Below are positions 11,831-21,906 of a stretch of DNA of 64,000 bases, in pieces (the first letter of the stretch is position 1; every line of letters begins with the position of its first letter). A model generated the notes under the pieces. It did no database searches. It worked only from the letters and a program-made list of their open reading frames with translations, and had not been told where the DNA came from. The DNA lies in the NCBI RefSeq assembly GCF_029784135.1, contig NC_073746.1:15700416-15764415 (forward strand). Direction: 5' to 3'. The position numbers and the translations under genes are program-made. Source of the DNA: Toxorhynchites rutilus septentrionalis. Lineage: Eukaryota > Arthropoda > Insecta > Diptera > Culicidae.

Positions 11831-12280
11831 GACACATATATTTTAAACCACGATTTGTTTTCATTGCTTCCAACCCATGTCGATCTATTTCTTCAGAGCA
11901 TTTCAAATGTTTTATCAAACCACACGATCCAAAACAGAACACTTTGTCGCTTTCTTCCTTTATCGCTTTCGCGCAAACACCACATTACACGTCCGATGAC
12001 ATCTTCACGGCCGCTGACCCGTGGGTCGTCTGTATATAATTCAGCTCTCTTTTGTCACTGTTGTGTTGCTTGTTCGCGTAGTATGGTAGAAATTTACACA
12101 CTTCAATCAAAGTTTTATGCTACTATATTAACACTTATCAACAAACAATTGCACTAATTAATCGTGCTCGTCAAGTTCTACACATAGGTACACTTTTAAA
12201 CGTAAAAATCGTCATATTGACACAAGAAATCGAACTTATAACACAGTGATGTAAAGCACATCCGGATCAATCGATCAATG
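11831..12280 (-). other. 5' UTR of the CR1-like LINE
   Basis: About 450 bp between ORF1 and the point where the surrounding palindrome resumes. It contains no reading frame with recognisable content on the element's strand. Confidence 0.5.
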
Positions 12281-12945
12281 ATATGATAGAGCGCTTATTT
12301 TGATGTTGTCGAGAAATAGGATGACCAACATTTACGATGAAATAAAAATTCTAACTTTCTCATCTTTATATATAGAGGTAAACATAGTTCTACAATGTTA
12401 TAGCCCCAGTTATTTGAAAATAGTTTTTAGAACAAAATTTGTTTCTATCTCTTGAAATAACCGATATAGCGCTTTTTTCTAAGATGCATTAGCCATGAAA
12501 GAAACACTGTTTTTGCTATAACTTTTATATTTCAAGACCTTTATAGCTTACTAAGACAAACATATTGCGATGCAGAACTTGTCAATATCTTAATACTACT
12601 TAAAGTTATTGATGCATTGTCTTAGTAAGCTCTAAAAGTCTTTTGAAAACAGTTTGCATGTAAAATTTGAAATATAATAGTTAAAGCCAAAAAAAACGTT
12701 TTTTTCATGGTGACCCTAACGCAACTTTGAAAAAACTCTATATCGGTTATTTCAAGAGATATAAAAAGCTTTGTTTCAAAAATTTGCTTAAAATAACTGA
12801 GGCTAAAACATTGTCGAACCATATTTACCTCTATCTATAAAGATAAGAATGTTAGATTTTTTATTTCATCGAAAATTTTTGTAACCCTATCTTTGACAAC
12901 ATCAAATTGAGCGCTTTATCATATGTAACAACATGGTCGAAGACA
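12281..12945. repeat. Large imperfect palindrome (arms about 320 bp, centre near 12603)
   Basis: Left-arm words reappear in reverse complement on the right: gatagagcgctt / agcgctttatc, gatgaaataaaaattctaac / gttagattttttatttcatc, tatagaggtaaa / tttacctctat, ctcttgaaataaccgatata / tatcggttatttcaagag, cttactaagacaa / ttgtcttagtaag. This is the uninterrupted core of the foldback element. Its transcript would form a long hairpin. Confidence 0.85.
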
Positions 12946-13099
12946 GTTTTTGTCTAGAGAATAATTGTCGAGCTCTAGATGCTAATTTCCACTCAAATGC
13001 ATTTGCATTGGAAGTTAATTAATCGAACAAGGAATTTTTCCAAATCATTTATGTGTAAGGCTTAATCGTAAGTGTAAGGCTTAAGCTTTGCGGATATGC

Positions 13100-13245
13100 T
13101 AATTCAAGATTTGTTTATACAATATTTCAACTCAATTCTAAGTTTGGTAGGATTCGACCAATTACTCGCGGTTAACTCTACGTGAAAGGGGCAACAATTT
13201 TTGTGGGACTAATCCGGTAAGGGATATGGATATGAGGTATCATTA
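13100..13245 (-). repeat. Diverged fragment related to the I-clade LINE 3' UTR
   Basis: The run attctaa...cgaccaattactcgcgg...ggatatggatatg parallels 1378-1478 of I-clade copy 1 (attctaa...ccgattactcgcgg...ggatataaggatatg). It is probably an old, truncated insertion. Only non-coding sequence is shared. Confidence 0.4.
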
Positions 13246-13385
13246 TCTCAACCGAGAACAAGGGATTAAAGGCGCAATTGCGATCTGAATCGTTTTTGTT
13301 TATTACTTTGTTTTCTCAACTGTGAAATGGACACCCTTATTATCAAGTTACTCTAAATACGCTATTCCATTACAACCTCTTTCAG

Positions 13386-13491
13386 GGATCTGAACCTCAG
13401 AACGCCATTTTACCAGCGCACCAGTACATACGGTCACTTCGGACGCGAAGGATTCCCATGGGAGGAACCCAAGGAGCTGGTGTTGGATTGA
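13386..13491 (+). CDS. Sam-S: S-adenosylmethionine synthetase (methionine adenosyltransferase), last exon
   Basis: The enzyme joins methionine and ATP to make S-adenosylmethionine, the universal methyl donor. The exon starts after a good acceptor (tacaacctctttcag, AG at 13384-13385). One G completes a split codon, then it reads [18 protein letters not shown] and on through [16 protein letters not shown] to TGA at 13489-13491. NLR.PFY.RTS.YGHFGR..FPWE.PK is the conserved C-terminal signature of eukaryotic MAT proteins. Earlier exons are not in the window. The 13 kb upstream are intron filled with nested LINEs and a foldback element, so the rest of the gene lies further left. The codons are balanced in GC, unlike the AT-rich surroundings. 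The frame continues open after the TGA (see next entry). Confidence 0.93.
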
Positions 13492-13623
13492 TTGCCCAAA
13501 TCATCGCATCCAACAACTCATGGCGACGGCAGCAGTGATGATATTGTCATTGTTTCCGCTCCCAGTAGCAGATACGAAGGGGTCGCACCGATTGCTTCGA
13601 AAAAAGCCAAGCTAGATGTTTAG
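13492..13623 (+). other. Open in-frame extension after the Sam-S stop codon (candidate readthrough region)
   Basis: Immediately after TGA (13489-13491) the same frame runs 43 codons to TAG (13621-13623). It begins LPKSSHPTTHGDGSSDD, continues IVIVSAPSSRYEGVAP and ends IASKKAKLDV. GC content by hand count is about 48% in this stretch and about 31% in the 130 bases after the TAG, as if coding constraint ended there. It holds an acidic-flanked hydrophobic core (SDDIVIVS) like a SUMO-interaction motif. It also has a basic C-terminus (ASKKAKLD) resembling the Myc nuclear localisation signal. It could be a functional readthrough extension, an ancestral C-terminus cut by a recent nonsense mutation, or 3' UTR that is open by chance. 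Confidence 0.55.
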
Positions 13624-15933
13624 ACTTAACTAAGGATGATTAGTGTTTTAACTACGAAAATTTACTTCATTTTTTTTTAAGTGTTAGCTTTTGTTGAGAT
13701 CCTCCGTGACAGCAAAATTGCATATATCTCCTGTTCGTTTAGATGTATGTTTCAATCCTCTTTTTCGTAATATTGCCATATTGTGTCATATTTCAAAGGG
13801 CAGAAAGTGATTTATATGTTCCACGTTTATCAAACAAGCATGTTTATTGTGAATAGTGAACAATATTTTTTGTATCAAATTGTCAGGTAAATTATTCTTC
13901 CAATTTACACTTTCACCCCCCATATATACACAGTTCGTGATTGATTGAGATTTGTCAGCTTATATTAGAAGATTAGTAAATTTTATCAAACTGCGCCAGG
14001 GAGGAAGACTCGATGATTAAAAATTGTGAGAGAATTTCTTCGCACTTGCTGCCTTTCTTGGTTGATTCGTTCTCCCAGTCTTACTTCAAACACAAACGAA
14101 AATGCAACAATCGCAACAATATCTCTACAATTAGTTTATACGCTTACACACATACACTCTATCTCGAGTTTTGAAAACAGCAAACAGTAGCATGTAAAAA
14201 GTGACATAGTGTTCACATAAGAATAGGGAAATATGACATTATGTTAGAAAAAAGAAACAAAAAAAAAACAAAAAAAAGAGGCGGCGAGATGAGTGGTCGC
14301 CACGCCATAGAAAATTGGATCTCGTGAGGCTTCGACAAAGCTAGACTATTCGGTTGGCCACAGTAGGAACCACATCAAGTGCACTTCCAGTGTGAGATCT
14401 TTGGAAGCGCTGCCTGCTGCAAAATTCGTTGTATGACGTGAAAAAAATCAATTCAAATATTTCACTACTATGCATGTGATTTGCGTGATAAAAATGTGTC
14501 CAAAGAATGCGTGTAATGTATTTAAACGTTTGCAAGTTGAAACTTCGTTGAATCTGGATTATGCTGTTACCGGAGAAAAAATAATGAGTTGATGAGAGCG
14601 CCATTTACATCGGGTGTTAGCGTGTTTGGCGGTGTTAGCGTAGAATATCAGCATTTAAGACAGCAATACTATTTACATTAGGAATCGAATGGTGCTTATA
14701 GGAACGAAAAATAGTAACAACGTAGCCTCCGGATAATGGAGACTTGTGATCAGGGCCGGAACGAGACGGATGTATACTGAGATACTGCCAACTTTTATTT
14801 TGATTTGTTAAGAAGGAGACATTCGATTGCTGAACGCGCAGCTCTTACACATAGGACAGGGACAGAACATTCTGATTTAGTACGCTTGTGTGTTTCTAAA
14901 ATTTAAAATCCATAAATTTAAATTTTAGAGTCATCAAGCTGAATCTATCGCGACAAGTTTTTGTACAAAATAGTGTCCATTTTTCATTGGTATATATATA
15001 TATATTGTGCCTGAAAACAATCATATATAATATTTCTTTTCCAAAATGGTATCCCCTGGTGCCATCGGTGGGGACCATTCCCCTTTTCTTAATCTCAATA
15101 ATCCACATGCAACGAAGTTTATTTTTTTCACATGTTCATACACGTTTTGTGTTGTGTTTACGTAAAGGAATTTATTTGTGGAAAAGAGCCATTTCGAAAA
15201 CACTCCGGTCCGTCGAATGGTTGAAAGGTGCTATCGTGGTATGAACAAAAAAACCAGAAAAAATAGCTGAAAATATAGACCCTATAAAAAGTAGTAACCC
15301 ATTAGATGTTAGTGTAATAAGTTTTGATAAAATTTGCACTGCTACGCCTGAGACAAAACAGACGACGAAAATTAGCTACCAGAGGAATTTAGGTTGCACT
15401 CTTATCGTAAGAAATATAGAATTTTACCAAAACGAAAACATCTAACGTCATAATGAGTCATAACATTTCTTTGCATGGAATAAATGTAATGAAAAAAAAG
15501 CAAAAAATGTACCAAGGCACGCTTTGCGAGGGCGCGAGTCAAACCAAAAAAAAGAGTTTTAATGGATAGATTTTCCTAAACTATATTCCTAAGGTACGAT
15601 TTACTTATTTTACTGCTAATTCAAAACGGCGATGTAATGATAACATTCAGAAATGAATATAAAACAAACGTAATGGTAGACAAAAGCAAGAGGAACTATA
15701 AAACATATAAAATTCCCGCTACTTTTAGTAGAGTAAGAACAATTCCAGTTGTAATTTTCATCTATCCGAACATTATCCTTGGTATCGGGGCTCGGCATAG
15801 TCATATTCAACTGAGGATAATTAGCGGACTATGAAGGAATTTCCCTTCGTATTCAATTAGAGATGATTTTTGGTTTCTTCACTCAGTTTCTCCGTCAATA
15901 TGACTTGAGAGTCAGTCGGGCGTTTAGTCGCTC
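13624..15933 (+). other. Probable 3' UTR of Sam-S and downstream spacer
   Basis: AT-rich, no reading frame with recognisable content. Contains an A-rich tract near 14245-14280, a (TA)n run at about 14991-15005, a doubled word ggtgttagcgt at 14614-14640, and an AATAAA at 15479-15484 that could serve as a polyadenylation signal for a long 3' UTR. The transcript end cannot be fixed from sequence alone. Confidence 0.4.
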
Positions 15934-17113
15934 GGCCTGATTCTACGCGGCGTGTGAGGTGAGATGACAATTGTCACATCACCATCACGCAACTCTCCTC
16001 ACTCTATTCCTACAGTCGTTTCGGATGCCGTGAGAGGTTCATTTGATGTATGTGAGAGGATGAACAGCAAGTGACAAGGCGTTCATTCTGCTGGTTGCCA
16101 AATCTGATCAAAGATGCCACATTCGCACATGTGTTCACGAATTTGCAGACATTTAACTTTTATCACAACCTTTTATTCCTGCTGCAGGCTATTTAAAATA
16201 GTGACAAAACATTATTGATTCCATATGATAAACGAAGCTGGTCAGTATGTCAGACATTAGCACATATTTACAAATATTTCAAATTTTTATCGCATATATT
16301 TGAGAAAAAACATCTGGCATCCCAGAATTTTATTTGTTTCGCTCAGAGAGGTCAGATATTTGTTTTGCTGCAGTCAGTACCGTATCTATAGATCTGATTT
16401 AACCTGGCCTGTTGTTAGTGTATCAGGACATTCTGCCGAATTTGCAGGTATTTGATTTAGATTTGGTGAAACAGTTGATTGCATCCTGTAAAGTTTAGCA
16501 TTTTTGTTTGTTTTGGTCGTAGTTGCTGCTGCTCTCTGCACTCTCAGTGTTAAATTGTTGCTCTGGCTCCGGCTCGGGCATATACCACGGCTTCTGAAAT
16601 GGATATGCAGTTCGGTGACGATGACTCGCGGATAGATAGATGAAACACAAGATCCATGTGATAGATACATTTTAGAGAAAATAAATAGATTTCATGAAAT
16701 GAAAATAATTTCGGTGTGCTTATTCGTCCAATTGAGGAATAACAGACTCACTACCGCTTTCACAACAAAAAAAACAAACTACTTGCAATTTGTCTCTCGT
16801 ACTGTGAAAATTGAAGATAAATTGAATTTATTGATACATATAATACCATTACTATCGATTCTATACGACCCAAAAAACACTTATTATTCCTCTTCAATTT
16901 TTCATTTGTTTTCATGCACTGTCGACACCTCAAGACATGTCGACGATTGTCACCTAGAAATCCCAGTTCATGTGACAATCGTCACGTATATTTGAGAGCG
17001 GGAATAAAGTGAGAGTTCATTCAAGTGAGATTTCTCACGGCATACGCCTGGTGGAATCGCGTGACATAAGTGACAATTGTCATCTCACCTCACACGCCAC
17101 GCAGAATAAGGCC
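15934..17113. mobile_element. Non-autonomous inverted-repeat DNA element, 1.2 kb
   Basis: The left end reads GGCCTGATTCTACGCGG, followed by cgtgtgaggtgagatgacaa. The reverse complement of the right end reads GGCCTTATTCTGCGTGG, followed by the same cgtgtgaggtgagatgacaa. Inner blocks (gatgccgtgagaggttcatt / gagagttcattcaagtgaga...ctcacggcatac) are also inverted. Several copies of the palindrome tgacaattgtca occur inside. No transposase is seen. Termini starting GGCC resemble the other 3-bp-TSD families here, but I did not find a clean target duplication. Confidence 0.65.
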
Positions 17114-17397
17114 GGCTATCTCCCTCTACGACTCGACTATCTCATTTCATTCTTCCCCATCAAATGGACTTCATTGCATTTTAAAGTGACTCTCCTCAAA
17201 ATGTATTCGTTTCTCTCTCTCATGTATCACGTAGGACTGTATCGATGTTTGAGCTCAACGTGATTTGACATATACTACAGGTGAGCTAGATTTTTTTGTA
17301 TCGTACACGAAAATTACTCACACATATAAAATAGTGCGCTGTGATGTGTTCAGAATCATCGACAAATTTGTAAATTTTGTAGATATAGGGCCCTATT
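17114..17397. other. Unassigned spacer
   Basis: About 280 bp of AT-rich sequence between two DNA elements. No gene, RNA or repeat signal was seen. Confidence 0.35.
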
Positions 17398-18791
17398 ATA
17401 GAAATCGAGGCGATAAGAATTTTGCTCGTTAGACCTATTTTACTATAATAGAAATCGAGCAATTCGATAGCACCGAGCGAGTGATAGCTATCGATGCAAG
17501 TGTCAGAACTTTTCGAGTTGTTTGGTTCACTTGTTGCATATCTTCAGAGAATTATTTTGTTTTGGTTTGCGTCCCTGATATTTTCCTTTAGGAAACATTT
17601 CAGAAGCGCTTGAATATATGCAATTTTCAACACATGTTCGTTTGTTTTGATCAGTATTTGTTTTACGGTGCTGCCAGAATAGTCTATACAAGGTAAGTGT
17701 TCAATCCAACATTGAGTATGTTATAATTTACAATGCAGAACTCACTTCCAGCACATATTTCAGTGGCTGAAAACGAGTGGACAGACAAATGTTTGAACGA
17801 CTCGTTGAACCAATGGAAGCGAATGTAAACATTGCTCGAGGTATTTGTGGAGGCAGTTCAAATAAAATCCCGGTTAAGGAAACGTGAGAGGAATTCGGTG
17901 AGGAGCTTAATGCGCTGAGACCATCAATGCGTCTTGGTTCAGAATGCCAGAAAGTAAGTGTTTCTTCAACGATACATACAATTTCATAAGTAAATTTTAT
18001 CATATTATTTGAATTACTATCAAACGAATTTCCTACCTAAAAATGTCTTATTCCTGCTAGCGTATGTTAGTACGTGTTACTTTTGTCAGCAATTTTCTTT
18101 TTTATTGCTATACTATACCAAACTTTCTATACCATATGCTAAAGCTGAAATGTCTTGCACAACAATAATGATATTTTTAAATTACAGATTTGGATTGACA
18201 TGAGGTGAAAAGTAAATAAACACTAGCACACAACAAGCGAGAATTCAGGACCAAAGGTGGTGGCCCAATACAATAAAGCTATTGACGCCGCTACAACAAG
18301 AAATCGATGCTAAAAGAGAATTACATAAAAAAAATGTTTTCCTTAAAAAAGTGGAATTTATGTGTGACTCCTTACGGAATTCCATAGATTGCAGTTGTGA
18401 AAATAAATGAAAAGATTCATTTTCTAATAATTATATTTTTGTAAAGCAAATTGTTCCATGATATCGTTTTTATTACACATCCATGCATGCATTACGCCTA
18501 TTAAGCTTCATTCGTTGAGGGAATATCAGTTTTCTCCAAAACATAACCATATTAAGACTTTTGGAAATACATTTTCATAGCAGATGCCTCAAAAAAAGAT
18601 TTGGCATCCTTTCTATAGTGCTTCGTGAAACATTTCAAGCTTGTTTCAAAATATTTCATCACAACCGCTGACATTCGAGCTTGCTAACGAATCGAGCAGT
18701 TTTCCTCGATTTCTGTAATTCCAGATTTTACTCGGTGTGATAGTGATAGTGATTGTATCGAATCCTCGATTCGATTTCTATAATAGGGCCC
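17398..18791. mobile_element. Harbinger-type element with Myb/SANT gene remnant
   Basis: Both ends read GGGCCCTATTATAGAAATCG inward, and both are flanked by ATA (17395-17397 and 18792-18794), a 3-bp target duplication as expected for PIF/Harbinger. The interior (1.4 kb) retains recognisable exons of the Harbinger Myb-like DNA-binding protein but no DDE transposase, so it would depend on an enzyme supplied by another copy. Related right-end fragments lie at 21090-21237, and a left end lies at 24688. Confidence 0.75.
17780..18330 (+). pseudogene. Harbinger Myb/SANT-like DNA-binding protein remnant
   Basis: The first exon reads FERLVEPMEANVNIARG, then ICGGSSNKIPVKET, a TGA where Trp is normal, then EEFGEELNALRPSMRLGSE. 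A donor AAAGTAAGTG follows near 17953. After an acceptor ttacag near 18186 a second exon retains the W.D and HNKRE..T.GGGP words in broken frames. The layout (exon, intron after ..WQKV, exon with HNKR.....GGGP) matches the partner gene of the full Harbinger at 40225-41107. The protein would bind element ends and bring transposase to the DNA. It is inactivated by a stop and frameshifts. Confidence 0.65.
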
Positions 18792-18794
18792 ATA

Positions 18795-19170
18795 AACCCT
18801 TTTTTCTGTACGTTTTTTTTTCACAACATTGATTTCGGAGACAAATTGCACGCTATTTACTAATACTAACGTGAGGACATTTATAGCATTCCTGAGAACT
18901 GTCTCAGTCCGTTGGTTTGAGTTCACGGTGGGTAGGCAATAAACCGTCCATTAATTGTGTAACTACTATTTTGCATCAGAAATCGTTTTCGATGAAGTTT
19001 TCGTTTCTCTTTATATGGACGTAAATATAAGATTGTGTACCCGTCGTACATCCCTCGGTTTTTACAGCTGATTGTTTACATCTGACACGAACCTAATTTT
19101 CCTAGTTGTTTAGTCAACTTCACGTGCGTAGTGTGTATTTTTGAAACTGACGAAGTTTCCGTAAAATGGT
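18795..19170. other. Unassigned spacer
   Basis: AT-rich DNA with no recognisable gene or repeat. It directly precedes the dead Tc1 gene, and no inverted terminus of that element could be found here. Confidence 0.3.
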
Positions 19171-19189
19171 AAATTCTTACACAGGTCTG

Positions 19190-19960
19190 ATATTTGATTG
19201 TGCGTGACTTCCAGCGAAAGTAGTCTCAACGAAGCATGGCTGGGTAGCCATGCTGCGGTTCAGCTGGTCATTCGGAAGCATCAGATGCCCGGCAGCGTGG
19301 TCGATCGACTGGGAAGAGAACCGAAACGTAAGACTGATGAAAGAACGGACACCCAGGGAGTGGAGAAAAACTCACGAACGACCATTCGGGGGATTTAAGA
19401 AAGGTTGGATCTGGACCTTTCCAATCGCTTCATTCCACATCGCATGGTGGAACGGGATCTGACGAGCTACTTCGCCAAAAAGGGACCGATGATCAGCAAC
19501 ACCAACAAAAAAAACGACCTCAGTTTGCGAGGGACCATATCATCAAGCCGTAGGAGCTCTGGAAGCGCGTTATTTGGTCGAACGATTCCAAGTTCGAGCT
19601 GTTTAAAAGAAAAGAAGTGTGGCGGAAGAGCGAAGAGGGCCTCTAGGACTGGTATCTACAATCGACTATGAAGCACGGTGGTGAAAGCATCATAGTATGG
19701 GGCAGTTTCTCGTGGGCTGGGGTGGGAAACTTAGCTCAGGTCACGGTATTATGAGAGTGCGGAAGAATCCTTGCTGAAGATGGGACTACACCTTCCATCA
19801 AGATAAGAACCCGAGGCATACTGCGAAGAAAACAGCAGCATTCTTCCGATTGGCCCTGATCACACCAATGGTGTGGCCACTCCAAAGCCCCGACTTGAAT
19901 CCTAATGAGAATTTATGGGAGATTTTGGACAACAAGGTGGACATAACTGACGAAAGTCAA
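19190..19960 (+). pseudogene. Tc1-type transposase pseudogene
   Basis: Fragments in successive frames spell a Tc1 transposase: a helix-turn-helix part (VIRKHQMPGSVVDRLGREPKRK), TTIRGI, DLSNRFIPHRMVERDL, RVIWSNDSKFELF (first catalytic Asp region), MKHGGESI.VWGSFSWAGVG, FHQDKNPRHTAKKTAAFFR (second Asp), and WPLQSPDLNPNENLWEILDNK (the final Glu). Many frameshifts and stops are present. The downstream end of the element may be near 20125, where ...gcgcccatcattgta lies. The upstream terminus was not found. Confidence 0.75.
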
Positions 19961-20139
19961 TTTTTTTGCTTTTCTAAAAACTAAATCAACGATACTGAAA
20001 TGGCAAAATGGTCAACTATTCCTACTTTTACGTAGTATTGACCGGAGTACCGAAAAGTTTGGAAAAACTTCTAATATTGGAACACTTTGATTTCAAATAG
20101 GGGAGTATTTTTTGCGCCCATCATTGTACAATTTAATTA

Positions 20140-20430
20140 TTTATTTATTTTGGCTTAACGTCCTTACAACATGGCCTTATTCACAATTTTTCTCAAATTA
20201 ACTCGGTTCGTGGCTATCTCTCCAATTCCGCGGGCACCCTGGGCTCACTTGGTCTAACTACCTTGCTCGTTGTGCTCACATTCCGTTGTCCGACATTCTT
20301 GCAACATGTCTTGCCCAGCGTATCCTTCCAGCTTTGATTACTTTCTGGACACTGGGTTCGCCGGTGAGTTGCGTGAGCTCGTGGCTCATTCCTCATCTCC
20401 AAACGTCGTTCTCCTGCATGAGTGACACAA
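20140..20430 (-). pseudogene. LINE fragment: C-terminal end of a mosquito RTE/Jockey-like ORF2
   Basis: On the minus strand a frame reads MSHELTQLTGEPSVQKV, then IKAGRIRWARHVARMSDNG. The words R..HEL..L...PSI..V.K..RIRWAGHV.RM are typical of the C-terminus of reverse-transcriptase ORFs of this kind. It is followed in transcript order by a short 3' tail ending in an A-rich stretch (plus strand taattatttatttatttt). It is 5'-truncated, as most LINE insertions are. Confidence 0.55.
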
Positions 20431-20785
20431 TATTGTCACGACACAATGTTTAAACGCTATTATAATTTCCAAACAGAAATTTTATGATAAAATTTCTAAA
20501 AATCATAATGTTACAACATCTAAAAATTCCTTCGTTGTTGGGAATAGAGCAGGTACATCCAAGAATGTTTGATTCATTGGTTGTATAGTCAGTTTTATTT
20601 ACTCAATGAAATTCTTCAAAAACTATGATTTTAATTATTTTTTGGGTTTATGTGTCCCGTTTTTATTCCTGAACTATTTGGTTAACCTACTACTACTTTG
20701 GCACTTTGTGCGAGACGAACGACTTTGATTGAAAGACGACCTCGAACTTCATGTGATGCAAACATCACAAATTTAAGCGTTTCTC

Positions 20786-20959
20786 AAACGTTTCCCAAGG
20801 AGGCGATCTGGCGTAGTGGTAACATTCATGCCTCTCACGCTAAAGGTCACGAATTCAATTCTCACTCCCGACATTCTTCCAAAAATGGAAGTAAAAGTGA
20901 CGAACCAGCCAAATGAGTTGAAAGTCACTATAATACAGATAAAAAAAAACGTTTCCCAA
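20786..20959 (+). mobile_element. tRNA-derived SINE with 13-bp target duplication
   Basis: The body at 20799-20946 begins ggaggcgatctggcgtagtg. An A-box-like TGGCGTAGTGGTAACA and a B-box-like ggtcacgaattcaattc show tRNA ancestry. It ends in an A-rich tail. The flanks aaacgtttcccaa (20786-20798 and 20947-20959) are identical. The head resembles the Feilai-type SINEs of Aedes as I remember them; the family name needs a search. Confidence 0.8.
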
Positions 20960-21089
20960 AAAAAAAATATTGGAGACGCAAACCAAAACTGTAGATATGC
21001 AACAAGCGAACCAAACAACTCGAGAAAATATGGCAGTTGCACCGATAGCATTCACTCAGTCTATGCTGTCGAGTTGCTCAGTATCTGTA

Positions 21090-21237
21090 ATAGTAAAATA
21101 GGGCTAACGTGCCAAATTCTTATCGACTCGATTTCTTCAATAGTACCCTATCTCGTTTCACGAAATACGAAATTTTGCTCGATATGATAGTGATAGTAAT
21201 TCTATCGACTTCTCGATTCGATTTACATAAAAGGGCC
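21090..21237. repeat. Solo right end of the GGGCCC Harbinger-type family
   Basis: The run tgatagtgatagtaattctatcgacttctcgattcgatttacataaaagggccc parallels the right end of the 17398-18791 element (tgatagtgatagtgattgtatcgaatcctcgattcgatttctataatagggccc). No left terminus accompanies it. Confidence 0.55.
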
Positions 21238-21458
21238 CAATATTTCTGGTGCAGCGAAAACAATTTTTTTTCTTTGTATAGACTTACAAAGGGAAACAGA
21301 AAATTTGAATTTTTCATCAAATACACCATTTATTTTATTGAAAAAATTGCATGATCTTACCCAGTAGATCCTTAATAGAACGTTTACGGAGAAGAATTTA
21401 TCCAGTTGTTGGATTTTTAACGACGTGGGTGACAATATAGTTGCAACGGCTTTATAAA

Positions 21459-21596
21459 GGTTTTGAGGCTCTCATTCGGCGGCGTTCCACTGGTCGGAAA
21501 CTGTTTGGCTAAGATAATATGTAGAACAGGTTTTGAGGCTCTCATTCGGCGGCGTTCCACTGGTCGGAAACTGTTTGGCTAAGATAATATGTAGAA
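21459..21596. repeat. Perfect tandem duplication, period 70 bp
   Basis: The 68 bases from ggttttgaggctctcattcg to aatatgtagaa occur at 21459-21526 and again, base for base, at 21529-21596. The identity points to a very recent duplication. The unit is GC-richer than its surroundings and is not recognised. Confidence 0.9.
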
Positions 21597-21764
21597 ACTC
21601 ACCACTGAATAAGTGATAATGTTGCATACATGTAGGCAAAACACTTATTGTGCATAGGGGAGTAGAATTTGTCCCAATATTGCAAAACTAATGAGCGATA
21701 AACGATGGCCGGCATTGAATAAGGAAATTTCAACTTTTACTTCCCAACGTAGTATTCCGGTGCC

Positions 21765-21845
21765 TTCATTTCATTTAGGTCAAATTTTCTTTGACCTAAA
21801 ATTTCTGGCCAGAACGGGGTTCGAACCCCGTAACTTGCATTCTAT
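21765..21845 (-). repeat. Truncated tRNA-related SINE head
   Basis: ttctttgacctaaaatttct...ccagaacggggttcgaacccc resembles the head of the SINE at 26527-26816 (ttctttgacgaaaaattcc...ccagaacgggaatcgaaccc). The palindromic ggggttcgaacccc is a B-box/T-arm relic. It is not a tRNA gene: there is no acceptor or anticodon stem partner. Confidence 0.4.
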
Positions 21846-21906
21846 TGAAAAAAAATCCTTTCAGGGAAATGGGAACAATACAGTTTTAGGAAGATCGCAT
21901 AATTAA

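Larger units (their letters stand above)
1121..12280 (-). mobile_element. CR1-like (Jockey-superfamily) non-LTR retrotransposon, near full length, split by an I-clade LINE
   Basis: Transcribed leftward. It contains a two-ORF LINE: ORF1 with zinc knuckles (10642-11796), and ORF2 with an endonuclease and a reverse transcriptase (10554 down to a stop at 1232-1234 beyond the inserted I element). The plus-strand left end begins ttattttattttattttt, the reverse complement of an A-rich (TAAAA)n-type tail. Subtracting the I element and one target-site copy leaves about 5.2 kb, a normal full length. Its boundaries are inferred from where the surrounding palindrome stops and restarts; only the four bases atat repeat at the two junctions. 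Clade is from the QNVRGL and SGVPQGSNLGPLLF signatures. CR1 is my preference, but a related Jockey-group clade is possible. Confidence 0.7.
1039..13002. mobile_element. Palindromic foldback element (MITE-like), interrupted by nested LINEs
   Basis: The outer ends are inverted copies. The left end (1039-1120) reads atgcatttaagtagaaatta and continues into a tctagagct / tctctaaac / ctgtcttcgac block; the right end (about 12920-13002) carries the same blocks in reverse complement. The left arm resumes at about 12281 after the CR1-like LINE. The two arms then run towards each other to a centre near 12603. Removing the nested LINEs leaves an element of roughly 800 bp, almost entirely inverted repeat. 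No protein is encoded and no clean target duplication was found, so the superfamily is open. It lies upstream of the synthetase last exon, inside the presumed last intron. Confidence 0.6.

Noticed and set aside
12622..12822. Minus frame of 66 codons
   Set aside because: Lies inside the right arm of the palindrome; AT-rich chance frame.
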